From Dasania sp. GY-MA-18 (lineage in GTDB: Bacteria > Pseudomonadota > Gammaproteobacteria > Pseudomonadales > Dasaniaceae): a stretch of 64,000 nucleotides of DNA. The stretch covers positions 248,001-312,000 of the forward strand of contig NZ_JANHAP010000002.1 in the NCBI RefSeq assembly GCF_024734385.1, read 5' to 3'. The notes beneath the pieces were generated by a model that saw nothing but the letters and a program-made list of their open reading frames with translations, did no database searches and was not told the DNA's origin. Both the position numbers and the translations under genes were made by a program. Below are positions 45,434-53,488 of this stretch, piece by piece. How positions within the stretch are numbered: position 1 is the stretch's first letter; each line of letters begins with the position of its first letter.

Positions 45434-46464
45434 GGATTGCTCTCCTTGATTGATGCTGAGGTATCAAAAGGAATAGACGATCCGCAACCTTCAAACAAAC
45501 CAAAATGCTGACTGAAATCGCCGATAAAGCTGAAGTGCTCGGCAAAGCGTGTATCTTTCAACATACGCCAAGTGTTACCACATACCGGAAACACGCGGCC
45601 TGTTTCCATACTGTGGTGTTTATCCAACACAAAGCTGTGTGGGCTGTTGGGTACTGTGCCTTGGTAAATAACCGCTTGGCCATAATCCTCGCAAGCGCTC
45701 TCTAAGGCATCGATTTTGAATAGGCGATAACTGGCAGAGAAAAACCGTAGGTTTCCGGTTTGCTGAGCCAATTCGCTATCGGTCACTAGCAAAGGCTGAT
45801 CCTCTACTAGCCTAGCATCGGCAAAACCCGCAGCCTTAGATAAGCGCAAGAAATCATTCCAGTATAAAGCGCCACCCAAACACTCTCCGTATAATACCGA
45901 ATCCTCACGCACGGCATCTGGCACTCGGCGATCGCAATACACATCGGAAAAATAGAATTCACCACCGGGTTTCAGCAAGCGGTGTATACCTTTGAGAACA
46001 GCGGCTTTATCCGGCGATAGGTTGACCACACAGTTGGACACGATGACATCAAACGATCCAGGTTGCAGATCCAGCTCGTCTAATTTTTCTATATAGCCTT
46101 TAATAAAGCGTACGTTGTCATAACCCAAGGACTGGGCATGCCACTCTTGATGCGCACTAGCCACAGCCAGTTGTTCGTCGGTCATATCGACGCCTACCAC
46201 TTCACCTTCGGGGCCTACCAGTTGCGCCAAGGCATAAACATCGCGGCCCGAGCCGCAGCCTAAATCCAACACTCTACAACCCGATAGTAGTGGCGGGCAT
46301 ACTAGGCCACAACCGTAATAGCGCGACACTACTTCGGGATGAATGCGTGCAAGTAAGGGCTTTAGCCATCCCGGTATATTGCTAAGGTCACAGCAAGCAG
46401 TGGTTTTTAAATCGGCAGAGCTTTGCAACTGCTTGCCGTAATAGTCTTGAACGACGTCGTGCAT
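45424..46464 (-). CDS. arsM: Arsenite S-adenosylmethionine methyltransferase
   Basis: ArsM methylates arsenite stepwise to mono- and dimethylarsenicals, the entry to arsenosugars. Rossmann motif VLDLGCGSGRDVYAL with VGVDMT; the four Cys of the catalytic/binding set are present, counting from the longer frame start at 46479: Cys30 (TTACC), Cys57 (YYGCG), Cys150 (VSNCVVN) and Cys200 (GECLGGAL). I prefer the ATG at 46464 (346 residues). The C-terminal region after about 235 includes VFPVCGNTWRML and ends SNPCC. First gene of the arsM-arsC-pst operon, with an ECF-type promoter 80 bp upstream. Confidence 0.93.
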   Translation of the reverse strand: MHDVVQDYYGKQLQSSADLKTTACCDLSNIPGWLKPLLARIHPEVVSRYYGCGLVCPPLLSGCRVLDLGCGSGRDVYALAQLVGPEGEVVGVDMTDEQLAVASAHQEWHAQSLGYDNVRFIKGYIEKLDELDLQPGSFDVIVSNCVVNLSPDKAAVLKGIHRLLKPGGEFYFSDVYCDRRVPDAVREDSVLYGECLGGALYWNDFLRLSKAAGFADARLVEDQPLLVTDSELAQQTGNLRFFSASYRLFKIDALESACEDYGQAVIYQGTVPNSPHSFVLDKHHSMETGRVFPVCGNTWRMLKDTRFAEHFSFIGDFSQHFGLFEGCGSSIPFDTSASIKESNPCC

Positions 46465-46543
46465 GATGAATGACTCCAAATAAAATACTTTATGTCTAGG
46501 TTTGGCTCGGCTATTGCTGAGCTAAGATAATTATGTATAGCTA

Positions 46544-46573
46544 TTAGTCGTGGCATAACTATTGTTTCTTACA
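46544..46573 (-). promoter_or_regulatory. ECF-sigma promoter of the arsM-arsC-pst operon
   Basis: On the minus strand: -35 TGTAAGAA (46573-46566), 15-bp spacer, -10 CGACTAA (46550-46544). Box sequences and spacing are identical or nearly so to the promoters of arsS (51976-52005) and of the sigma-factor operon (53489-53518). It lies 80 bp before the arsM ATG. Confidence 0.82.
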
Positions 46574-46702
46574 CTGATTATTGAGGAGTTGGAGAAATAG
46601 CTCATAGAATTAGCGATATTTTATTTAGTAATAATTAAGGGGGCGCAACCTGCGCAGGGTAGTGTGGCCCCGATCAGGGACCTGTGTTTATAATTCAACG
46701 TA

Positions 46703-47137
46703 TTAACCTTTAACCCTGGTAGGAATGACGCACAAAGTATCCCAATCTCTCAACCAGTAAAGAGTCAAACAAGCAGCCAGCATAGGCCAAGCGGCAAAAA
46801 ACAATAGATTATCAAAGGGAAGCAAATACATTTTGTAGGAAGAAAAGGTTGAAACAGCATGAATTAACAGAACAGCACCGTAACTCCAGCGGCGCCAAAG
46901 CCCTGCAACAAATGCCAGTACTAATAACAGTTCTATAGCGCCAACAACATAAGAAACATTTTGACTTAGCCAATCGATGCCATAAAAGCCCGAAAACACC
47001 TTACTGCTGTGGGCCGGGTTAATAAATTTGTCTAGTGTCCACATTAGCATCACTACAAAGACACCTAGCCGTAACATGAGCAATGAACGGGACAAGGGGA
47101 TTCGTAGGGTGTCATTGGTGGAAGTATGCGAATTCAT
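46703..47137 (-). CDS. DoxX-family membrane protein
   Basis: A 144-residue inner-membrane protein with four TM helices (LLMLRLGVFVVMLMWTLDKF, YVVGAIELLLVLAFVAGLW and two more) and the DoxX-like pattern with KFINPAHSSKVFSGFYGI. The ATG at 47137 has AGGAG 8 nt upstream; the longer frame to 47251 would run into the glycosyltransferase gene and is rejected. DoxX proteins are linked to thiol/redox processes; the role here is unknown. Last gene of the arsS operon. Confidence 0.82.
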   Translation of the reverse strand: MNSHTSTNDTLRIPLSRSLLMLRLGVFVVMLMWTLDKFINPAHSSKVFSGFYGIDWLSQNVSYVVGAIELLLVLAFVAGLWRRWSYGAVLLIHAVSTFSSYKMYLLPFDNLLFFAAWPMLAACLTLYWLRDWDTLCVIPTRVKG

Positions 47138-47162
47138 TAGGGGTTCTCCTGGGTGAAATAAT

Positions 47163-47804
47163 TTATGTATCAGCGCCACAATGGCTGACACCACAATGAG
47201 GCAGCCAACCTGCAGGTAAGTGCCGTAAATCTTGGGGTTCATCAATATCATGCAAAGGTGTAAATACTTTTAGCGACCATTCTTGCGCCAGTATCCGCTG
47301 TCGTGTAAATCTGGCTACTGTATCGGTACTCCAAAGCATGTCAGAAAATATTGAAGGGAGGTGACGATTCATGCCCAATAACGCATAGCCACCATCACTT
47401 ACCGGCACCATACAGGTATCGTGGCACTCTAACGCCAATGCCGCCTCACGGAGTCTTTCAGCCGTAAGGCTGGGGCAATCACTACCGATTAACAAAATGG
47501 ATTCGCCACTTGATGTTACTCGTTGAGACGCTCTAGCTAAACGCTCGCCTAAATCACCTTGCCCTTGCTCGGACCATGCCAGTGCCGCAGGTAATGGCAA
47601 CTCCTGCCAAGCGGAGTGTAGAGTAGAAGGGGACACACAAAGTTCCGTAGGTCCAATATTAGCTGCTAAGGCTTGCTCGACGGTATGGATTAGCAATCTC
47701 TTGGCTAATTGTGCTGACCCCTGCAAACCCAACGCAGGTATTAATCGTGTTTTCGCCACACCGGCTAACGGCACTTTAGCGAATATAACAATACGTACTG
47801 CCAT
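47163..47804 (-). CDS. Arsenosugar-type glycosyltransferase (TIGR04282/DUF2064)
   Basis: A 213-residue GT-A-fold nucleotidyl/glycosyl-transferase-like protein. The start MAVRIVIFAKVPLAGVAKTRLIPALG is the sugar-nucleotide-binding opening shared with MobA-like enzymes; LLIGSDCPSLTAERL carries the metal-binding Asp; VPVSDGGYALLGM follows. NCBI calls this group arsenosugar biosynthesis glycosyltransferase because of its constant pairing with arsS. It may add the aglycone or modify the ribose of the arsenosugar; not proven. It starts 66 bp after the DUF547 gene and ends 25 bp before the doxX-like ATG. Confidence 0.88.
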   Translation of the reverse strand: MAVRIVIFAKVPLAGVAKTRLIPALGLQGSAQLAKRLLIHTVEQALAANIGPTELCVSPSTLHSAWQELPLPAALAWSEQGQGDLGERLARASQRVTSSGESILLIGSDCPSLTAERLREAALALECHDTCMVPVSDGGYALLGMNRHLPSIFSDMLWSTDTVARFTRQRILAQEWSLKVFTPLHDIDEPQDLRHLPAGWLPHCGVSHCGADT

Positions 47805-47870
47805 TAGCGTATTCCTTATTGAGCATAGTCAGCATGTAGAAAGATGATAGCTAACGCGCTGTAGATATCG

Positions 47871-48698
47871 TTATCGTTTTGCATTGAGGCGCCAGTCATA
47901 AGCTATAAAATCTATATCGGCGTCAGCTGTTCTTAGCTTTTCTACTAGATCTTTTGAAATTCCCATTTCAGCAGCATGTGCCAGCAAAAAATCTTCAAGC
48001 CGAAAAAAACCTCGCCAGCCTTTCTCAAAATCTTCACGATACCATTTAAAAATAGATGATAGTTTTATTGTCTCTCCGTCAATATAATTACGCTTGCTAT
48101 CACTGAGAAATAACAGGGTTTGCTGATCTAATTGTTTATCAAGCTTATCACCGTCATAGGCTTCTGCCCGTAAAGCTGGGCAGCCAATACTGGCGCAGTT
48201 AACCGCAAAGTGAATACGTGGATCGTTATAACGGCCAGCACCCCGAATCAAGTTGTGTTCAATATCATCTAGTGTCCGTGTCTTACCTAACAAGGGAATG
48301 AATTCTTTGCTCCACGGAGAACTATACCAGCTACCTAATTCTTTAATTGATTCTATGTCTGGCCACGCCGTTAAAATTAACGCTACAGTGGCGGCATTGT
48401 AAGCATTAATCAAAAACGCCAATTGCTGTTGTTTTGACCATAGATTGAATTGCGGCTCTGTAATACCTGCAAGCATATTTAAATATTGCGTGAGCTTATC
48501 TTTATCTCTCATCATCGCTTGATAATCGATAGTGGTAGATTTACCGCCATCTTGCGTTTGAATGTTTTCTTTGAGCAACTTATCCCAGGCAGTATGATTG
48601 ATACTTTGAGAAGTAGCATTGGTAGCAAAAGCGACTTGGTTTACGCTAATAATTAAGGCTGAAAACAAAAGCAACCCATAAACTTTTAACACTTTCAT
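47871..48698 (-). CDS. DUF547 secreted protein
   Basis: A 275-residue protein with a signal peptide (LLFSALIISVNQVAFA) and the DUF547 domain: QLAFLINAYNAATVALIL, LIRGAGRYNDPRIHFAVNC, then ASIGCPALRAEAYDG. This Asn/His/Cys arrangement is reminiscent of papain-like or transglutaminase-like folds, but no activity is established. It is a frequent member of arsS gene neighbourhoods. It lies 36 bp after the oxidoreductase gene in the arsS operon. Confidence 0.88.
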   Translation of the reverse strand: MKVLKVYGLLLFSALIISVNQVAFATNATSQSINHTAWDKLLKENIQTQDGGKSTTIDYQAMMRDKDKLTQYLNMLAGITEPQFNLWSKQQQLAFLINAYNAATVALILTAWPDIESIKELGSWYSSPWSKEFIPLLGKTRTLDDIEHNLIRGAGRYNDPRIHFAVNCASIGCPALRAEAYDGDKLDKQLDQQTLLFLSDSKRNYIDGETIKLSSIFKWYREDFEKGWRGFFRLEDFLLAHAAEMGISKDLVEKLRTADADIDFIAYDWRLNAKR

Positions 48699-48734
48699 TT
48701 ATATCTCCGATGAATTTTGCAGCGCTTAAAATTG

Positions 48735-50930
48735 TTAGCTATTATCATGGCTTGCTGTAGCCTTGTTAGCCGCCGTAGGCTTCCCCCTACGCCAGTCATG
48801 ATACTTGCCTAGCCACAGTAAAACTTTTTGCGGCGCATGGGCGCGTTTCCATTCCCCTGCAGCATATTTGTTGGCTTCCGCCCAAGTGGGGTAGGCGTGA
48901 ATGGTGCCGAGAACTTTGTTGAGACCTAGGCCGTGCTTCATAGCCAAGACAAATTCAGCCATCAAATCACCACCATGCTCACCAACAATTGTCACGCCAA
49001 GAATTTTATCCTTACCGGGCACGGTGAGTACTTTCACAAAACCGTAAGCGGCACCATCGGTAATCGCACGATCGAGGTCGTCTAATCCGTAGCGCGTTAC
49101 CTCAACGGCAATACCTTTTTCCTTGGCTTCTTGTTCATTAATCCCAACACGAGCAACTTCCGGATCGATAAAGGTGGTCCATGGAATAACACGGTAATCA
49201 ACCTTGAATTTTTTGAATTGGCCGAAAAGCGCATTGACGGCGGCATACCAAGCCTGATGTGCCGCCGTATGAGTAAATTGATAAGGCCCGGTGACATCAC
49301 CTGCGGCTAGAATATTTGGATACAGCGTCTCTTGATAATGGTTGGTTACGATGGTGCGGTTAGTTTCTATGCCCAATTCCTCAAGGCCGTAACCTTTTAA
49401 CCTTGCAACACGGCCCACCGCGCAGAGTAAGGCATCGAAGGGTATAACTTTTTCTACCCCCTCGTGTTCCACCACCAGAAACTTGCCTTCGCTGCTCTGT
49501 TCACAGCGCAAGGCCTTGTGATTAGTCAGCACGCTGACGCCATCAGCTTCCAATGAGGCTAGAGCTAGGTCGGTTACGTCTTCGTCTTCGCGCATCATGA
49601 TCCGTTCAGCCATTTCTACCTGAACAACTTCTGAGCCTAAACGAGCAAAGCTTTGTGCGAGCTCGCAACCAATAGGGCCGCCACCCAACACTACCAGCCG
49701 TTTGGGGGCCTCATCGAGTTTGGCAAACTCATCCCAAAGTGTATCGCTGGTAACATAACCCACTTCTTCAATACCAGGTAGCGGCGGTACAAATGGGCTT
49801 GCGCCGGTAGCTAGCACTATAGCGCGGCCTGTGAGGTGCTGTATGCTGCCATCAATATGTTTGATTTCTACGGTCCAAGGGTCAATAAGCTTGGCATAAG
49901 CTTGTATAACCTCAACGCCTAATTTTTGGTAACGCTCAACACTATCGTGCGGCTCTACCTTGGCAACCACGTCGTGTACGCGCTGCATTATTTTGCGAAA
50001 GCTGAATATAGGGTTGGCATCCTCTAGACCGTAATGGCTGGCATTGCGCATTTGCTGCGCCAGCTTTGCGCTTTTAATCAGCGCCTTGCTTGGCACACAG
50101 CCATAGTTAAGGCAATCTCCGCCCATTTTGTGGGCCTCTATAAGCGTCACCTTGGCCTTAACTGCAGCAGCAATATAGGCTGTAACCAAGCCACCGGCAC
50201 CGGCACCAATCACGATGAGGTTACGGTCAAAATATTTGGGTTTTTGATATTGCGCATATACACGACGCGATTTAATCACCGCTAATAATTTTTTAGCAAT
50301 TAACGGAAACAAACCTAGCAAGGCAAATGACAGCAGCAACGATGGCGATAAAATACCCGATAAACTATTCAGTTGCGCCAACTGTGTGCCTGCGTTCACA
50401 AAAACCACCGTTCCAGCTAACATGCCAAGCTGGCTAACCCAATAAAACGTAGCTGCGCGTATGGGCGTCAGCCCCAGCAACAAGTTGATTAAGAAAAAGG
50501 GGAATATAGGCACCAGCCGCAAGGTGAATAAATAAAATGCGCCGTCTTTTGCAATGCCTTCATTAATGGGTTTAAGGCGATCACCAAAACGTTTTTGCAC
50601 GGTATCGCTTAATAAGTAACGTGAAACTAAAAACGCGAGAGTGGCCCCAATTGAGCTAGCGAAGGACACAATAACCGTACCCCACATCAAACCAAACAAG
50701 GCACCAGCAGCCAATGTCATTATTGCAGCACCCGGAAGCGATAAGGCGGTCACAACAACATATAGCAACAAAAAGGAGCTGCCGACGAGTAAGGGGCTTG
50801 CTACGCGCCAAGATTCAAATTGAGTCAGCCCATTTTTTAAGCCATCTAAAGTGAGTAAACTATCGAGGCCAAAGTAAAAAAATCCTGCAACCATCACGGC
50901 TATTACAATTAATAATAGTATCTTCTTCAT
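48735..50930 (-). CDS. Fusion of VTT membrane domain and mercuric-reductase-like flavoprotein
   Basis: A 731-residue two-part protein. Residues 1-215 are a TVP38/TMEM64 (VTT/SNARE-associated) membrane domain with LSLPGAAIMTLAAGALFG and FTLRLVPIFPFFLIN. Residues 236-715 form an FAD/NAD disulfide oxidoreductase: IGAGAGGLVTAYIAA, redox pair Cys273/Cys278 (GGDCLNYGCVPSKAL), VVLGGGPIGCELAQSF for NAD(P), ILAAGDVTGPYQFTH for FAD, and the dimerisation domain with HAYPTWAEANKYA. The usual C-terminal Cys pair of MerA is absent, so mercury reduction is unlikely. It may reduce a membrane-linked thiol or arsenical. Second gene of the arsS operon. Confidence 0.93.
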   Translation of the reverse strand: MKKILLLIVIAVMVAGFFYFGLDSLLTLDGLKNGLTQFESWRVASPLLVGSSFLLLYVVVTALSLPGAAIMTLAAGALFGLMWGTVIVSFASSIGATLAFLVSRYLLSDTVQKRFGDRLKPINEGIAKDGAFYLFTLRLVPIFPFFLINLLLGLTPIRAATFYWVSQLGMLAGTVVFVNAGTQLAQLNSLSGILSPSLLLSFALLGLFPLIAKKLLAVIKSRRVYAQYQKPKYFDRNLIVIGAGAGGLVTAYIAAAVKAKVTLIEAHKMGGDCLNYGCVPSKALIKSAKLAQQMRNASHYGLEDANPIFSFRKIMQRVHDVVAKVEPHDSVERYQKLGVEVIQAYAKLIDPWTVEIKHIDGSIQHLTGRAIVLATGASPFVPPLPGIEEVGYVTSDTLWDEFAKLDEAPKRLVVLGGGPIGCELAQSFARLGSEVVQVEMAERIMMREDEDVTDLALASLEADGVSVLTNHKALRCEQSSEGKFLVVEHEGVEKVIPFDALLCAVGRVARLKGYGLEELGIETNRTIVTNHYQETLYPNILAAGDVTGPYQFTHTAAHQAWYAAVNALFGQFKKFKVDYRVIPWTTFIDPEVARVGINEQEAKEKGIAVEVTRYGLDDLDRAITDGAAYGFVKVLTVPGKDKILGVTIVGEHGGDLMAEFVLAMKHGLGLNKVLGTIHAYPTWAEANKYAAGEWKRAHAPQKVLLWLGKYHDWRRGKPTAANKATASHDNS

Positions 50931-50978
50931 TTAATGTTCCAAGTCATTAATCTTGTTGATGGATTCTCTATTAGCATG

Positions 50979-51932
50979 CTACAGGTTACCGCCACAGCTA
51001 CTGCCTTGGCCGGCAGTGCAACCAAAGCAATGTTCCGCCACACAAATTGCTTTACCTTTCAAATCATTATCCAACACATCTCGTAAGTGTTGACGCTTGC
51101 CACCACCCAAAGTCAGTTCCAATTGCTGATTAAAATCGCAGTCATATAAGTAACCTTGCCAATCTACGCTTAACAGTGATCGGCACATAACGTGTTCAAT
51201 ATTTTCTTCGACATAATTGTCTTTCAGTAATTTTATATAGTCGTGAAATTTACCCTTAGAAATCAACGTGGATCCAAAACGTTTAATGGGCATATTGGCC
51301 AATGCATACAGATTATTGAATTGAATGCCAAAATGTTTATGCAGCTCGCGCTTGAAGTCGATTTCTAGTGCTTGTTGCTTGGGTGGCAGTGTCGCCCCCT
51401 GAGGGTTGTAAACCAGATTGAGGCGTAATTTGCCATCTGCGCCGCCATAACCTAGCGTATTCAGCTTTTGCAGTGCAGCAATGCTTTTGTCAAAAACGCC
51501 TTCGCCGCGCTGTTTATCCACGTTAGCCAGTGAATAGCAGGGCAGGGATGCGACAACTTCTACCTGGTTTTCAGCTAGAAATTCAGCTAGGCCGTCTTGG
51601 CCTGGCTCAAACAAAATAGTGAGATTGCAACGGTCGATAACGTGCACCCCAGCAGCGTGGGCTGCTACTACTAAATAGCGAAAGTCCTCGTGTAATTCCG
51701 GTGCGCCACCGGTCAAGTCTAGGGTTGTTATCCCACGCGCCTTGATTACCGGAAGTATCAAATCCAAGGTCTCCCTGTCCATCATCTCTGTGCGATGAGG
51801 CCCTGCATTAACATGGCAGTGCAGGCAGCGTTGATTGCACTTATAGCCTAGGTTCACTTGTAGCGTTTCTAGGCTTTGGCGCTCGATGGCCGGAAAATCC
51901 GTAACTTCCAAAAGAGGTAAGGTTGCGTGCAT
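50979..51932 (-). CDS. arsS: Arsenosugar biosynthesis radical SAM protein
   Basis: A 317-residue radical SAM enzyme with the 4Fe-4S motif Cys32-x3-Cys36-x2-Cys39 (YKCNQRCLHCHVNAGP), DLTGGAPELHEDF, and a Cys-rich C-terminus (Cys297, 302, 305, 313 in HCFGCTAGQGSSCGG), matching ArsS. ArsS couples dimethylarsenic with the deoxyadenosyl part of SAM, giving the arsenosugar precursor. The family includes selenoproteins; this copy uses Cys throughout. First gene of an operon with the fusion oxidoreductase, DUF547, glycosyltransferase and DoxX genes; an ECF-type promoter lies 44 bp upstream. Confidence 0.93.
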   Translation of the reverse strand: MHATLPLLEVTDFPAIERQSLETLQVNLGYKCNQRCLHCHVNAGPHRTEMMDRETLDLILPVIKARGITTLDLTGGAPELHEDFRYLVVAAHAAGVHVIDRCNLTILFEPGQDGLAEFLAENQVEVVASLPCYSLANVDKQRGEGVFDKSIAALQKLNTLGYGGADGKLRLNLVYNPQGATLPPKQQALEIDFKRELHKHFGIQFNNLYALANMPIKRFGSTLISKGKFHDYIKLLKDNYVEENIEHVMCRSLLSVDWQGYLYDCDFNQQLELTLGGGKRQHLRDVLDNDLKGKAICVAEHCFGCTAGQGSSCGGNL

Positions 51933-51975
51933 TGGGCACTCCCGTATTTGAGGTCATAAAATGTGTGTTTGTAGA

Positions 51976-52005
51976 TTGGTCGGAGCGTACTGTGTATTTC
52001 TTACA
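51976..52005 (-). promoter_or_regulatory. ECF-sigma promoter of the arsS operon
   Basis: On the minus strand: -35 TGTAAGAA (52005-51998), 15-bp spacer, -10 CGACCAA (51982-51976). Same boxes and spacing as at arsM and nrtS; only one -10 base differs. It lies 44 bp before the arsS start. Confidence 0.82.
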
Positions 52006-52215
52006 GATAAATTGGTGATATATTAAATATAAGACCAAGAAGGCCTAATAGTCTCTGTGACCTATTCATAATAAAATCTCACAGGGGAGGGTGACATACT
52101 CTAAGGTGGATATAATTATTTGCCTAATATCTATATGGCCTGCAACGAAGTAGTGATGAAAAATATAAAATGATCAATTCAATTTACAATAGAAAATTCA
52201 GCGTGACACAATTTC

Positions 52216-52296
52216 TCAACGCCACCAGATAAATGTTGCTAAAAACACAGCAACAACAATCAGTGCTTGCCAAGGGATATAACTAACTGAGATAGG
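52216..52296 (-). other. In-frame membrane-helix coding stretch after the anti-sigma stop
   Basis: Directly after the TAG of the zinc-finger gene the same frame stays open for 26 codons: PISVSYIPWQALIVVAVFLA then TFIWWR, ending in TGA. This is a near-perfect membrane helix with a Trp/Arg end. There is no start codon inside it, so it would be made only by readthrough of TAG, or it is the relic of a longer, membrane-anchored anti-sigma factor. The stretch also contains a GTTGCT/AGCAAC hairpin (52235-52254). Confidence 0.5.
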
Positions 52297-52527
52297 CTAA
52301 TCTCGACGATCATCATCAGAGTTAGCTGTCAGCTGATCACTATTGTCTCCTGTAGTTCCATTAACATATTTACGAGCAATTTCTCGTAATGTGCCCATTT
52401 GTTGACCAAAGTTTCGGCAGCCAGAACACATCATCGTGTGGACCTTGAGTGCAGTACGCTCTTTTAACGACAATTCACGTTCTTGAGCATCAGACAATAG
52501 GCGAGTGACCTGCTGGCAATTCATCAT
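52297..52527 (-). CDS. Zinc-finger (zf-HC2) anti-sigma factor
   Basis: A 76-residue ZAS-type protein: Cys4, then His30-x3-Cys34-x2-Cys37 (VHTMMCSGC), the classic anti-sigma zinc site that holds an ECF sigma factor and can release it upon thiol or metal(loid) stress. The tail (NSDDDRRD) is acidic. The ATG overlaps the sigma-factor stop by 4 bp, which supports a working pair with close to equal synthesis. Arsenite binding to the Cys would be a natural trigger; this is inference. See the in-frame membrane helix after the stop. Confidence 0.87.
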   Translation of the reverse strand: MMNCQQVTRLLSDAQERELSLKERTALKVHTMMCSGCRNFGQQMGTLREIARKYVNGTTGDNSDQLTANSDDDRRD

Positions 52528-53150
52528 GATTTTTCACCTTCTATGAACCAATGGTTTTCCAAGCATTCGCGTAAACGTAACCGCGCACGGTATAGCAAGA
52601 CATGCAGATTACTGGTGGTAATATTAAGATTTTCACAGATTTCGGTGCTGTCCAATTCAATAAACTCACGCATCATAAACAAGCGTGATTGATTCTCCGG
52701 GAGGGCACTTAAACAGGTTTCAAATACTCGCCAAAAATGATCGCTTTTTACTGATTCCATAGGCTGGCTCCAAGCCGCGGGGCGCTCATCCACGTGCCAG
52801 AAGCCTTTATTATTAAACAGCTCAGCAAGATTGTCCTCGTCTTCGCAATTCTTCAGTAGGCTACTACCCTCGACTATCCGCTGACGTTTGCGGAGAGCAT
52901 CGGCAATTTTATTCTTGAGAATGGCGAATACCCACGTTTTCAATGCCGAGCGTCGGTTAAAAGAAGCCGCATTTTTCAATGCTCCCATCAGGGCTTCTTG
53001 TACTGCATCTTCCGCCAATGCCTCATCATTAAGTTGTAGAGTGGCAAATTTTAGCATCAGAACGCGTAGCTCATTTATATAGACGGGATCTGCCAATTTT
53101 ATGGTATGAGAATCCTCGGTTTTATCGTTCTGGGCCTGCTCAGCTTTCAC
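52524..53150 (-). CDS. ECF-type RNA polymerase sigma factor
   Basis: A sigma-70 family factor with regions 2 and 4 only. Region 2: LMLKFATLQLNDEALAEDAVQ, then KTWVFAILKNKIADALRKRQR. Region 4: LPENQSRLFMMREFIELDST then ICENLNITTSNLHVLLYRARLRL. The frame opens at 53198, but the GTG at 53150 is preceded by AAAGGA at 6 nt and overlaps the nrtS stop by 11 bp, so I take it as the start (208 residues). Partner of the adjacent zinc-finger protein; predicted to read the three TGTAAGAA/CGACYAA promoters, including that of its own operon. Confidence 0.9.
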   Translation of the reverse strand: MKAEQAQNDKTEDSHTIKLADPVYINELRVLMLKFATLQLNDEALAEDAVQEALMGALKNAASFNRRSALKTWVFAILKNKIADALRKRQRIVEGSSLLKNCEDEDNLAELFNNKGFWHVDERPAAWSQPMESVKSDHFWRVFETCLSALPENQSRLFMMREFIELDSTEICENLNITTSNLHVLLYRARLRLRECLENHWFIEGEKS

Positions 53151-53379
53151 TATTGTTCCTTTCAACTTCATTTTTTGCTGCACTATAGGATGCGACACAA
53201 TAAGGCACCATAAAGTTTAACAATACCTGCCCCCAAGCAATCTCGTTGCCGTTAAGAAATTGGCTGCCGTGGTTGATGGTATTTAATAAGGTGCCCACCA
53301 CCAGCGATACGCGTAAGGCATTGCTTACGATATGGCGTTGTACTAGGGTTTTGGCAAATCCTGATAAGGAGTAGTGCAT
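53140..53379 (-). CDS. nrtS: NrtS-like small membrane protein
   Basis: A 79-residue protein resembling the two-helix nitrate/nitrite transporter NrtS: ALRVSLVVGTLLNTINHGSQ and WGQVLLNFMVPYCVASYSA are the family's two membrane segments with the conserved Asn-His-Gly and Pro-Tyr-Cys. AGGA 5 nt before the ATG at 53379 favours it over the one at 53394. It is the first gene of the sigma-factor operon and its end overlaps the sigma gene. What nitrate/nitrite transport has to do with arsenic is unclear; an oxyanion or arsenical route is conceivable. Confidence 0.75.
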   Translation of the reverse strand: MHYSLSGFAKTLVQRHIVSNALRVSLVVGTLLNTINHGSQFLNGNEIAWGQVLLNFMVPYCVASYSAAKNEVERNNSES

Positions 53380-53488
53380 ATTCTTCCTATTCAATTATTT
53401 GTTCTGTCCAGTTAGGGCTAGAAAGTATCTAATACAGCTCTGCAGTAGTAACTGATTTATGTCGGCTGCTGACTAGGCTATTAATACT

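Noticed and set aside
47138-47251. Longer DoxX start overlapping the glycosyltransferase
   Set aside because: AGGAG 8 nt before the ATG at 47137 marks the real start.
50979-51932. Selenocysteine in ArsS
   Set aside because: The family includes selenoproteins, but all relevant positions here are Cys codons and the frame ends normally.
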